Assembly (NCBI GenBank): GCA_039916225.1
Contig: JBDSLU010000530.1
Span: 1 to 6,379 of the forward strand
DNA from: JBDSLU01 sp039916225
GTDB lineage: Bacteria > Acidobacteriota > Vicinamibacteria > Vicinamibacterales > Vicinamibacteraceae
Direction of reading: 5' to 3'
Length of the DNA: 6,379 bases
The notes beneath the pieces were generated by a model. That model saw nothing but the letters and a program-made list of their open reading frames with translations, did no database searches and was not told the origin of the DNA. The translations under genes were made by a program, and so were the position numbers. This document shows positions 1 through 6,197 of the stretch, piece by piece; the stretch's first letter is position 1; each line of letters begins with the position of its first letter.

Positions 1-963
1 CCCGGCCACCACGGCGTCATCGGCAACACGATGCTCGATCCGGGCATCGGCCGGTTCAGCCTGGCCGACCGCGAACAGGTCGGCAACGCCGCGTGGTGGG
101 GCGGCGAGCCGCTCTGGGTCACCGCCATTCGTCAGGGCCAGCGCGCCTCGGCCCTGTTCTGGCCTGGCTCGGAGGCGGCGATCGGCGGGGTGCGGCCGTC
201 GGACTGGGCCGTGTACGACGAAGGCCTGCCCAACCGGGACCGCGTCGATCGCCTGCTGCAGTGGCTGGATCGGCCGGTGGCGGAGCGGCCGGCGCTGCTG
301 CTGTCGTACTTCAGCGACGTCGACGACGCCGGCCATAGGTTCGGGCCGGACTCCCGGCAACTGCGCGCCGCCCTGGTCCGCGTCGATCGTGCCATCGGCC
401 GCCTGCTCGCCGGCCTCGAGGCGCGCGGGCTGCTCGGGCAGGTCAACGTGGTGCTCGTCTCGGACCACGGCATGGCCGCCGTCAGCCCCGCCCGCGTCAT
501 CGTGCTCAGCGACTATCTCGATCTCGCCACCGTCGACGTCGTCGACGTCAACCCGAACCTGGCGATCGTCCCGAAAACGGTGAGCGCCGAGGACGTCTAC
601 CGGCGCCTGGCCGGCGCGCATCCCCATCTGCGCGTCTACCAGAAGGCGGAGACGCCGCCGGCGTGGCGCTTCCGCGACCACCCGCGGGTACCGGCCATCG
701 TCGGGGTCGCCGACGAAGGGTGGAGCATCGCCCGCCGGCATCTCAATGCGACGGCCTGGTTCTCGCGCGGGAACCACGGCTACGACCCGGAGGTCCGGTC
801 GATGCACGGCCTGTTCGTGGCCAGCGGACCCGCGTTCCGCCGTGGCGCCGTCGTGCCGCCCTTCGAGAGCGTCGACATCTACAACGTGCTGGCCCGCGTC
901 CTGGGGATCACGCCGGCGCCGAACGACGGCGATCCGGGCGTGGCCGAGCGACTCCTGCGCTGA
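1..963 (+). CDS. Nucleotide pyrophosphatase/phosphodiesterase (ENPP-like, alkaline phosphatase superfamily), 5'-truncated
   Basis: Frame 1 is open from the first base, so the gene begins upstream of the window; 320 codons are visible here and the ATG at 31 is internal. The first residues, PGHHGVIGNT, match the ENPP segment that lies shortly after the catalytic Thr, so the missing part holds the signal peptide, the first metal-binding Asp and the Thr nucleophile. Remaining metal ligands are visible: Asp and His of DDAGHRFGP (codons at 322 and 334), Asp-His of SDHGM (463-468) and His of GNHGYDP (775). The family signature RSMHGLFVASGPAF follows, and the C-terminal PFESVDIYNVLARVLGI motif leads to a stop soon after, so no nuclease-like extra domain is present. 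The family hydrolyses phosphodiester or pyrophosphate bonds of nucleotides or lipids using two zinc ions, normally outside the cytoplasm. Family assignment is firm; the substrate cannot be read from the sequence. Confidence 0.93.
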   Translation, partial: PGHHGVIGNTMLDPGIGRFSLADREQVGNAAWWGGEPLWVTAIRQGQRASALFWPGSEAAIGGVRPSDWAVYDEGLPNRDRVDRLLQWLDRPVAERPALLLSYFSDVDDAGHRFGPDSRQLRAALVRVDRAIGRLLAGLEARGLLGQVNVVLVSDHGMAAVSPARVIVLSDYLDLATVDVVDVNPNLAIVPKTVSAEDVYRRLAGAHPHLRVYQKAETPPAWRFRDHPRVPAIVGVADEGWSIARRHLNATAWFSRGNHGYDPEVRSMHGLFVASGPAFRRGAVVPPFESVDIYNVLARVLGITPAPNDGDPGVAERLLR

Positions 964-974
964 CCGATCGGCGC

Positions 975-1005
975 GCCATGGGCCGCTCTACAATCTGCCC
1001 ATGGC
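975..1005. promoter_or_regulatory. Inverted repeat spanning the regulator promoter and start codon (candidate operator)
   Basis: GCCATGGGC at 975-983 and GCCCATGGC at 997-1005 are perfect 9-bp inverted arms separated by 13 bp, with arm centres 22 bp apart (about two helical turns). The TACAAT -10 element lies in the spacer and the right arm includes the ATG. If transcription starts near 1001 the left arm is not transcribed, so the symmetry would act in DNA rather than as an RNA hairpin. Autoregulation by the encoded protein is a reasonable guess only; a 9-bp inverted repeat can arise by chance in GC-rich DNA. Confidence 0.35.
989..994 (+). promoter_or_regulatory. -10 element of a leaderless promoter for the wHTH-TPR regulator
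   Basis: TACAAT matches the sigma70 -10 consensus at five of six positions and ends six bases before the ATG at 1001. Transcription starting about seven bases downstream of the hexamer would begin at or next to the start codon. No Shine-Dalgarno sequence lies before the ATG, which agrees with a leaderless mRNA. No good -35 hexamer is visible at normal spacing; the nearest TTGACA-like string, CTGACC at 960-965, is too far away. The call is inference from position and sequence. Confidence 0.6.
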
Positions 1006-2425
1006 CGAAATACTTCGCTTCGGATCGTTCGAGCTGGATCCGGACCGGGCCGAGCTGCGCCGCGACGGCGCGCCAGTGAAGCTGGCGCCACAGCCCTTCC
1101 GGGCGCTGCACCTCCTGGTGTCGAGGGCCGGCGCGCTCGTGACGCGCGACGAGTTGCGGGCGGCGCTGTGGGACGACGGCAGCTTCGTCGACTTCAACGC
1201 CGGCCTGAACTTCTGCATCGGACAGGTGCGGGCGGCGATCGACGATCCAGCCTCGGCGTCGCAGTCCCTGGTCAGCGTGCCCCGGCGCGGCTACAAGTTC
1301 GTCGCGCCGGTCACCCGCGTGGGATGGACGGCGATCGAGCCGCCGGTCGTCGCCGCCCGCGTCGCGTCGCGCGGCCCCTCGCCGTGGGCCATCGCGAGCG
1401 CCGCGGCCGCGATCGCCGCAGTCGCCACGGCGGCGCTGCTCCGGGCATCAGCCCCCGCGCCGCTGCCGGCCCCGAACCGCGATGCCGCCATGGAACGGTT
1501 CGCGCGCGGCAATCTGGCGCTGGCCGACGCCGGTCCGCAGGAGCTCCTCACCCGGGTCGGCTACTTCACCCAAGCCATTGCCGCCGACCCCGGCTACGCC
1601 GACGCCTACGCCGGACTCGCCGACGCCCGGCTGACGATCGGCAACTACCGCGTCGAGTCGGCGCAGGCATCGTACGCGGCGGCCCGCAGCGCCGCCACGC
1701 GCGCCGTGCAGATCGCCCCCGGGTCCGCGCCGGCGCACGCAGCGCTCGGCATGACGCTGCTCTATCTGGACTGGGACTGGCCGGCGGCCCGCACCCACCT
1801 CGAACGTGCCGTCCGCCTGGACGACACGTCGGCTCGCGCCCATCAGTGGTACAGCCGCTACCTCTCGGCCGCGGGGGACGCGCGCGGTGCGCTGGCGCAC
1901 GCTGGCCGGGCGGTGACGCTCGCACCCGGTTCGGCGAGCGCCCGTACCGACCTGGGTCTGGCCCGGTTCTACGCCAGGGACTTCAGAGGCGCGATCGACG
2001 CCTGCGCCGAGGCGGCGCGGATGCTGCCCCAGTTCGTGCCGGCACAGCGCTGCGCCGTGGACGCGGCGGCGGAGGCCGGCGACGCCGACCTGGCGGTGCA
2101 GTGGTTGACGACGTACGCGCCGCAGGCGGCGGCGGAGATGCGCGATGCCACGGCGCGAGGGGGACTGGCGGGGTTCTGGCGGCAGCGCGTGGCGATCCTC
2201 GAAACGGGGATGACGGACGAGGCGTGCGAGCGCCGCGCCTGGCCGCTGGCGGTGGCGCTCGCCCACCATGGCCAGGCCGATCGGGCGATCGATTGGCTCC
2301 AGCGGGCCGCGAACCGTCGCACCGACCTGCTCGTGTTCGCCGCCGTCCATCCGGCCTTTCGTCCGTTGCGTGCCGATCCGCGGTTCGGATCGCTGCTGCG
2401 GCGCATCGGGTTGCGGCCGGAATAG
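1001..2425 (+). CDS. Winged-helix DNA-binding / transmembrane / TPR one-component transcriptional regulator
   Basis: The 474-residue protein starts at the ATG at 1001, chosen because the OmpR/PhoB-type DNA-binding domain begins right there (FGSFELDPDRAELRRDG). The frame is open further upstream but overlaps the phosphodiesterase and has no domain content. Residues about 5-103 form the winged helix, with the recognition region near 66-80 and the hairpin wing SVPRRGYKFVAPV at 92-104. A hydrophobic Ala-rich helix at about 128-148 is the likely single membrane span. Residues about 160-440 are TPR-like helical repeats, with typical pieces such as YFTQAIAADPGYADAYAGLADARL and HLERAVRLDDTSARAHQWYSRYL. 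The C-terminal PLRADPRFGSLLRRIGL resembles the ending of many acidobacterial proteins of this architecture. There is no receiver domain, so it is CadC-like: DNA binding in the cytoplasm and sensing or protein contact outside. The phosphodiesterase stops 37 bp upstream. The signal and targets are unknown. Confidence 0.9.
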   Translation: MAEILRFGSFELDPDRAELRRDGAPVKLAPQPFRALHLLVSRAGALVTRDELRAALWDDGSFVDFNAGLNFCIGQVRAAIDDPASASQSLVSVPRRGYKFVAPVTRVGWTAIEPPVVAARVASRGPSPWAIASAAAAIAAVATAALLRASAPAPLPAPNRDAAMERFARGNLALADAGPQELLTRVGYFTQAIAADPGYADAYAGLADARLTIGNYRVESAQASYAAARSAATRAVQIAPGSAPAHAALGMTLLYLDWDWPAARTHLERAVRLDDTSARAHQWYSRYLSAAGDARGALAHAGRAVTLAPGSASARTDLGLARFYARDFRGAIDACAEAARMLPQFVPAQRCAVDAAAEAGDADLAVQWLTTYAPQAAAEMRDATARGGLAGFWRQRVAILETGMTDEACERRAWPLAVALAHHGQADRAIDWLQRAANRRTDLLVFAAVHPAFRPLRADPRFGSLLRRIGLRPE

Positions 2426-2430
2426 CGATG

Positions 2431-2463
2431 CTCAGCGATTCCTCAGCGTTCGCTCATTGAGTC
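2431..2463 (+). promoter_or_regulatory. Three 11-bp direct repeats upstream of the lipoprotein gene (candidate PhoB/OmpR-type site)
   Basis: CTCAGCGATTC (2431-2441), CTCAGCGTTCG (2442-2452) and CTCATTGAGTC (2453-2463) follow each other with exact 11-bp spacing. The first two share CTCAGCG and the third keeps CTCA. Head-to-tail repeats with an 11-bp period are the known binding pattern of PhoB/OmpR-family winged helices, and the gene ending at 2425 encodes such a domain. The third repeat contains a possible -35 hexamer. Binding is inferred. Confidence 0.4.
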
Positions 2464-2485
2464 GTCCGCGCGCTCCGGGCACACT
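2457..2485 (+). promoter_or_regulatory. Possible promoter of the lipoprotein gene
   Basis: TTGAGT at 2457-2462 matches the -35 consensus at four positions and is followed, after 17 bp, by CACACT at 2480-2485, a poor -10 (three of six). A start near 2492 would leave a short leader carrying the strong ribosome-binding site at 2503. The weak -10 would fit a promoter needing an activator at the overlapping repeats, but the call is tentative. Confidence 0.28.
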
Positions 2486-2502
2486 CGACGGCATCGTCGA
2501 AT

Positions 2503-2507
2503 GGAGG
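2503..2507 (+). promoter_or_regulatory. Ribosome-binding site of the lipoprotein gene
   Basis: GGAGG lies six bases before the ATG at 2514. It fixes this start, although the same reading frame stays open upstream into the regulator gene. Confidence 0.8.
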
Positions 2508-2513
2508 CAACGG

Positions 2514-2987
2514 ATGCGATGGCTCGTGCTCGGGGCACTCGTGGTGATGGGGTCCACGGCATGCGGTGGAGGCGGTTCCCCGTCGCCCACCACACCCACC
2601 CCGACACCTACGCCCACGCCGGCAGTGCTGCAGGTGGCGGGGACTTATCAGATCACCCAGACCGCAGTCAGTGACACCTGCGGCCAGACCGGCACGCCGG
2701 CGGCTGTGACCGGCACGGTGACGCACACACCCGGCGCGGCGACGTTCTCGTTGCAGGACACGGGCGGGACGAACTTCTCCGGAGCCGTTCAGAACAACGG
2801 TGACTTCACCGCCACGGCGACGTTCGGGCCCGACACCAGCGGGAACACCTTCGCGCAGCGGCTCGCCGGCCGCTTCACCGCCAGCGGGTTCAGCGGCCAG
2901 CTCGACGTCGAGGTATCACCGCGCAACTGCCGCTTCACGCGCAGCTGGAGCGCGGCGAAGCCGGGAGCCCCGAACGTGTTCCCGTAG
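2514..2987 (+). CDS. Small putative lipoprotein with Thr-Pro linker, function unknown
   Basis: The 157-residue product begins MRWLVLGALVVMGSTACGGGG, a short lipoprotein signal peptide with Cys17 as the likely lipidated residue. The -3 residue is Ser rather than the usual Leu/Val/Ile, so the lipobox is slightly off consensus. Residues 18-36 are a flexible tether, Gly4 followed by SPSP and alternating Thr-Pro. Residues about 41-157 look like a small beta-rich domain: VAGTYQIT, then alternating polar and hydrophobic strands with many Gly, Thr and Asn (LQDTGGTNFSGAV, NGDFTATATFGP, LAGRFTASGFSGQLDVEV). Cys56 and Cys139 sit near the two ends of this domain and could form a disulfide. I do not recognise a named family; the strand pattern is reminiscent of small lipocalin-like barrels, but this is only an impression. 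It lies 88 bp after the regulator gene on the same strand and converges on the dehydrogenase gene. The gene call is strong because of the ribosome-binding site and signal peptide. Confidence 0.85.
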   Translation: MRWLVLGALVVMGSTACGGGGSPSPTTPTPTPTPTPAVLQVAGTYQITQTAVSDTCGQTGTPAAVTGTVTHTPGAATFSLQDTGGTNFSGAVQNNGDFTATATFGPDTSGNTFAQRLAGRFTASGFSGQLDVEVSPRNCRFTRSWSAAKPGAPNVFP

Positions 2988-3062
2988 CCAGGGACGCCGA
3001 GTCAAGCCAAGCCGGAGCCCGTCCGGTCAGCCTGGCGCGCGACAGCCCGGCGGCGGCCCCGC
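2988..3062. other. Convergent intergenic gap, no gene seen
   Basis: These 75 bases separate the convergent ends of the lipoprotein and dehydrogenase genes. Transcription from both sides should end here, but I see only a weak 5-bp stem (CCGGA 3012-3016 with TCCGG 3022-3026) and no run of T on either strand, so no intrinsic terminator is called. Confidence 0.6.
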
Positions 3063-4970
3063 TCAGCGAGGCAGCGCGTAGGCAACCAGTCCGGTCGGTC
3101 CCTTGTGCGGCGTCGGCACGGCGCCCGGCCCGGACGGCTGCACCGCCGACGCCGTGACGAGCAGGTACTGCCGGCCACCGTGCTCGTACATCGACGGGCC
3201 GCCGCTGGTCGGGCCGCCGAGCGGCAACGTGGACAGCTCGCCGCCGGTACCGGTGTCGTAGACGTGCACCTTGCGATCGGCGGCCGTGGCGAATACCAGG
3301 CCGCTACCGGTCACGATCAGGCCGCCCTTGACGGTCACCGCCGATCCCGTGCCGGTGATGCCGAGCGGCAGCAGCCGCAGGTCATCGCCGAGCCCCTTCT
3401 GCCAGGCGATCGCGCCCTTGTTCAAGTCGTAGGCGGTGAGCGTCGTGTAGGGCGGCTTGACGATGGTCGGATACAGCCCGAAGCCGTCCGTCGTCGGATA
3501 GCCGTCCTTGACGATCTCTTCCGGGACGGCGCCCCGCGCCGCTCGCGTCTCGCCCGGCTTGAGCAGGCGGATGATCGTCGGCACGTTGAAGCCGATGACG
3601 TAGACGCGGCCGTCGCCCGGGTTGCCGGCGGTGCTGCCCCAGTTGGAGCCGCCCTGGTTGCCGGGCATGTGGACGACTTCGTCGAAGCCGATCGGCGTGA
3701 ACGGGCCGTCGTTGCGCGCCTTGGCGATGCGCTCGCGGAACTGGGCGCGCTGCTCGTCGGTGAGGATGTGCGGGTTCAGATCGGCGACCGTGAACGACTG
3801 GCGCGAGAACGGTTCCGGCTTGGTCGGGAACGGCTGCGTCGGCGACAGGTACTGGCCGGGCACGGTGGTCTTCTGCGGCACCGGGCGCTCCTCGATCGGC
3901 CAGATCGGCTTGCCGGTGACGCGATCGAAGACGTAGAGGTAGCCGGTCTTGCTGGCCATCGCGACGACGTCGACCTTGCGGCCGCCCTGCGTGATGGTGG
4001 TCAGCTGTGGCGCCGAGTTGTTATCGAGATCCCAGATGTCGTGGTGGACGGTCTGGAAGTGCCAGCGCCGCGTGCCCGTCCGCGCGTCGAGGGCGAGCAG
4101 GCTGTCCGAGAACAGGTTGTTGCCGCGGCGGTAGCCGCCGAAGAAGTTGAACTTGCCGCTCCCGGTCGGCACGTAGACGATGCCGCGCCTGGCATCCACC
4201 GACATCTCGGCCCAGGCGTTGGCGCCACCGACGTGGGCGCGTGCGTCGTCCGGCCAGGTCTCGGCGCCGAGCTCGCCCTTGCGGGGGATGGTCCGGAACG
4301 ACCAGACGTGGGCGCCGGTGCGGACGTCGAAGGCCCGGATGTCGCCGGGGGCCGAGGCGTACTCCGCGTTGGTGGCCGAGCCGAGGATGAGCAGGTTCTC
4401 GAAGATCTTGCCCGGTAGTCGGCTCTGCTGCTGCACGGTCGCCGGATCGCGGTCGAGCCCTTCGCGCAGATCGACGACGCCGTCTTTCCCGAAGGCCGGG
4501 ATCGGCTGGCCGGTCCTGGCGTCGAAGGCCCGCAGCATGTTCAGCGTGGTGAGCAGCAGGCGGCGATCGCTGCCGTCGGCGCTCTCCCAGTAGTTCACGC
4601 CGCGCACGGCGAAACCCTTGATCTCGGGCGACACCCAACGCTCGGCGCCCGTCGCCGCGTCGATGGCGACCAGCGCGTTGCCGCGCGCTCGCGTGTAGAT
4701 CACGTCGCGGACGACGAGCGGGTTGAAGTCGGTGTCGCCGTCGGCATACGTCCAGGCGACCGTCAGTTGCCCGACGTTGCCCTTGGTGATCTGGGTGGCG
4801 GCGACGAAGCGGGAACTGTCCGGGCCGCCGGCGTAGTCGCGCCACTCACGCGGCGCCTGGGCGGCACCGAGCCCGCTCCACATCGCGGCGACCACTGCCG
4901 CTGCGCCTGCCGTCCCCGCCAGGACGCGCCCGCGTCGCCGGCTCCATCGTCTGTTCTGAACGTCGCGCAT
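3063..4970 (-). CDS. Secreted PQQ-dependent dehydrogenase (glucose dehydrogenase-like quinoprotein)
   Basis: The 635-residue protein starts at the ATG whose first base is 4970, supported by a strong ribosome-binding site seven bases upstream. A TTG immediately before it would extend it by one residue. Residues 1 to about 39 are an Arg-rich, then Ala-rich signal peptide ending near GAAQA, so the enzyme is probably periplasmic. The rest is an eight-bladed quinoprotein propeller with beta-propeller motifs of the DxxTGxxxW type at 104-112, 215-223, 295-303 and 349-357, and degenerate copies at 515-523 and 572-579. HHDIWDLD at 309-316, Lys341 in SKTGYLYVFDR and GGSNWG at 440-445 match the cofactor-site regions of membrane glucose dehydrogenase-type enzymes. 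Such enzymes oxidise aldose sugars or alcohols and pass electrons to the respiratory chain. This one lacks the N-terminal membrane anchor of Gcd and any CxxCH haem motif, and contains no cysteine. The substrate and electron acceptor are unknown, and no PQQ synthesis genes are in the window. Confidence 0.93.
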   Translation of the reverse strand: MRDVQNRRWSRRRGRVLAGTAGAAAVVAAMWSGLGAAQAPREWRDYAGGPDSSRFVAATQITKGNVGQLTVAWTYADGDTDFNPLVVRDVIYTRARGNALVAIDAATGAERWVSPEIKGFAVRGVNYWESADGSDRRLLLTTLNMLRAFDARTGQPIPAFGKDGVVDLREGLDRDPATVQQQSRLPGKIFENLLILGSATNAEYASAPGDIRAFDVRTGAHVWSFRTIPRKGELGAETWPDDARAHVGGANAWAEMSVDARRGIVYVPTGSGKFNFFGGYRRGNNLFSDSLLALDARTGTRRWHFQTVHHDIWDLDNNSAPQLTTITQGGRKVDVVAMASKTGYLYVFDRVTGKPIWPIEERPVPQKTTVPGQYLSPTQPFPTKPEPFSRQSFTVADLNPHILTDEQRAQFRERIAKARNDGPFTPIGFDEVVHMPGNQGGSNWGSTAGNPGDGRVYVIGFNVPTIIRLLKPGETRAARGAVPEEIVKDGYPTTDGFGLYPTIVKPPYTTLTAYDLNKGAIAWQKGLGDDLRLLPLGITGTGSAVTVKGGLIVTGSGLVFATAADRKVHVYDTGTGGELSTLPLGGPTSGGPSMYEHGGRQYLLVTASAVQPSGPGAVPTPHKGPTGLVAYALPR

Positions 4971-4977
4971 CAACCGA

Positions 4978-4986
4978 CCCTCCCTC
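4978..4986 (-). promoter_or_regulatory. Ribosome-binding site of the PQQ dehydrogenase gene
   Basis: On the minus strand GAGGGAGGG ends seven bases before the ATG at 4970, ideal spacing. The alternative TTG start (first base 4973) would be only four bases away, so ATG is preferred. Confidence 0.8.
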
Positions 4987-4992
4987 GCAGTC

Positions 4993-4999
4993 TAGTATG
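4993..4999. promoter_or_regulatory. Overlapping divergent -10-like elements between the dehydrogenase and acyltransferase genes
   Basis: The only AT-rich patch of the 66-bp divergent gap reads TAGTAT (4993-4998) on the plus strand and CATACT (4999-4994) on the minus strand, each matching the -10 consensus at four positions. Minus-strand transcription would start near 4987, just before the dehydrogenase ribosome-binding site. Plus-strand transcription would start near 5005 and give a leader of about 32 bases. No clear -35 hexamers are visible, and which strand or strands use the patch is not decided by sequence. Confidence 0.35.
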
Positions 5000-5010
5000 G
5001 GCGCGAGCCA

Positions 5011-5037
5011 ATCCGCGACCCGAGGGTCGATCCGCGA
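5011..5037. promoter_or_regulatory. Palindrome flanked by direct repeats over the acyltransferase leader
   Basis: CGACCCGAGGGTCG at 5016-5029 is a perfect inverted repeat (6-bp arms around GA). ATCCGCGA occurs directly at 5011-5018 and again at 5030-5037, where it runs into the ATG at 5037. GAGGG at 5022-5026, ten bases before the ATG, is the only plausible ribosome-binding site and lies in the right half of the palindrome. In RNA the sequence could fold as CGACC, loop CGAG, GGTCG, partly hiding that site. In DNA it could be an operator for either divergent gene. Both are inferences. Confidence 0.35.
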
Positions 5038-6197
5038 TGACCAGTTCCGTCCATCCGCCTGAATCCACCGCACGGCTGTCGTCGCTCGACGTGGCTCGCG
5101 GGATCACGATCGCGTTCATGATCATGGTCAACAACAATGGCGGCAGCGGGGCGTGGGGCTTCATGCACCACGCCGCCTGGAATGGCCTGACCGCCACCGA
5201 CCTGGTGTTCCCCACCTTCGTCTTCCTGATGGGCGCCTCGGTGGTGTTCGCGATCGAGGGTCGACTGGCGCGCGGGGTGACCCGGACGCAACTGGTGCGA
5301 CACACTGTCCAGCGGGCGGCGATCCTGTGCCTGCTGGGCGTCGTGGTCAACAGCTTTCCGTTCTTCGCGCTCGATCACATGCGCTTCTATGGGGTGCTGC
5401 AGCGCATCGGGGTCTGCTACCTCGCGGTGTCGCTCCTGTATCTGTGGCATCGCCGCGTCTGGCCGATCGTCACGGCCCTGGCGATCGCGCTCGTCGGCTA
5501 CTGGATCCTCGTCCGCTGGGTACCCGTGCCCGGGGCCGGCGTCCCGGGCCGCGACGTGCCGTTCATGGACGTGCACCAGAACCTGGTGTCGTGGATCGAT
5601 CGCCAGGTGTTTCCGCATCACCTGTACCTCGACCGCCCAGACCACAACGCGCGCGACCCGGAAGGCCTCCTGAGCGACCTGCCGGCCATCGGCACCGCGC
5701 TGATGGGCGTGCTGACCGGCATCTGGCTGCGGTCGCGCCGCTCGATCGCTGACAAGACGATGGGGCTGGCCGGCGCGGCGGTCGGCAGCCTGGCGCTCGG
5801 CTACCTGTGGGCGCTCTGGTTTCCGCTGAACAAGAACATGTGGACCAGCTCCTATGTTCTCGTCGCGGCGGGGTACTCGCTGGTGCTCCTGAGCCTGACG
5901 TTCTGGGCCGTGGAGCAGAAGGGGTGGCGGACCGGCTGGACCTGGATCTGGCTGGTCTTCGGCTCGAATGCGATTGCCGCCTACATGTTCAGCGAGCTGC
6001 TGCCCCCCGTGTTGCAGAACGTCCGCTTCATCTCCGCCGGCAAGAGGACGGAGGTGCTGGCCTTCGTCTTCGACCACGTCTTTGCGCACGTCCCCGATCC
6101 GGGCTGGGCGGCGTTCGCCTACTCGGTCAGCTTCGCAGCCGTCTGCTTCGTGCCAGTGTGGATGCTCTACCGCCGGCGGATCTTCCTCAAGGTGTGA
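5037..6197 (+). CDS. Multi-spanning acyltransferase, heparan-alpha-glucosaminide N-acetyltransferase-like (HGSNAT/NagX family, COG4299)
   Basis: The 386-residue membrane protein starts at the ATG at 5037. The frame is open upstream but has no suitable start near a ribosome-binding site, and RLSSLDVARGITIAFMIMVN is the usual family N-terminus. Family motifs appear in order: HHAAWNGLTATDLVFPTFVFLMG (44-66), FYGVLQRIGVCYL (117-129), DPEGLLSDLPAIG (207-219), PLNKNMWTSSYVL (263-275) and FGSNAIAAYMFSEL (308-321). His45 aligns with the active-site His of human HGSNAT. About ten hydrophobic segments are present (near 22-34, 54-73, 94-111, 119-136, 142-160, 215-231, 243-261, 271-290, 302-321 and 358-378). 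Human HGSNAT moves acetyl groups from cytosolic acetyl-CoA across the membrane to terminal glucosamine; bacterial relatives are thought to acetylate amino sugars or envelope glycans. The natural acceptor here is unknown. The gene is divergent from the dehydrogenase and abuts the convergent epimerase gene. Confidence 0.9.
   Translation: MTSSVHPPESTARLSSLDVARGITIAFMIMVNNNGGSGAWGFMHHAAWNGLTATDLVFPTFVFLMGASVVFAIEGRLARGVTRTQLVRHTVQRAAILCLLGVVVNSFPFFALDHMRFYGVLQRIGVCYLAVSLLYLWHRRVWPIVTALAIALVGYWILVRWVPVPGAGVPGRDVPFMDVHQNLVSWIDRQVFPHHLYLDRPDHNARDPEGLLSDLPAIGTALMGVLTGIWLRSRRSIADKTMGLAGAAVGSLALGYLWALWFPLNKNMWTSSYVLVAAGYSLVLLSLTFWAVEQKGWRTGWTWIWLVFGSNAIAAYMFSELLPPVLQNVRFISAGKRTEVLAFVFDHVFAHVPDPGWAAFAYSVSFAAVCFVPVWMLYRRRIFLKV

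Noticed and set aside
1168..2460. Plus-strand 430-codon frame and minus-strand 300-codon frame (1448-2350) inside the regulator
   Set aside because: Both are Arg/Gly-rich out-of-frame readings of the TPR region; only the 1001-2425 frame gives a coherent winged-helix/TPR protein.
2588..2622. Thr-Pro codon repeat in the lipoprotein gene as a possible microsatellite or phase-variation tract
   Set aside because: The six-base ACN-CCN units vary at third positions, so this is a protein linker rather than a perfect nucleotide repeat prone to slippage.
3012..3026. Possible intrinsic terminator stem CCGGA/TCCGG between convergent genes
   Set aside because: The stem is only five base pairs and has no T-run on either side, so it is not distinguishable from chance in GC-rich sequence.
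3105..4418. Long plus-strand open frame (437 codons) antisense to the dehydrogenase gene
   Set aside because: Its translation is Arg/Ala/Gly/Val-rich and low in complexity with no family motifs. It mirrors the third-position GC bias of the real minus-strand gene, which has clear quinoprotein motifs.
4856..4970. Twin-arginine (Tat) signal on the dehydrogenase, from the SRRRGR string
   Set aside because: The residues after the arginines do not follow the S/T-R-R-x-F-L-K pattern, and PQQ propeller dehydrogenases normally use Sec; a basic n-region explains the arginines.
4992..6089. Minus-strand open frame of 365 codons opposite the acyltransferase gene
   Set aside because: His/Arg/Gln-rich shadow with no recognisable domain; the plus strand encodes a membrane protein with all family motifs.
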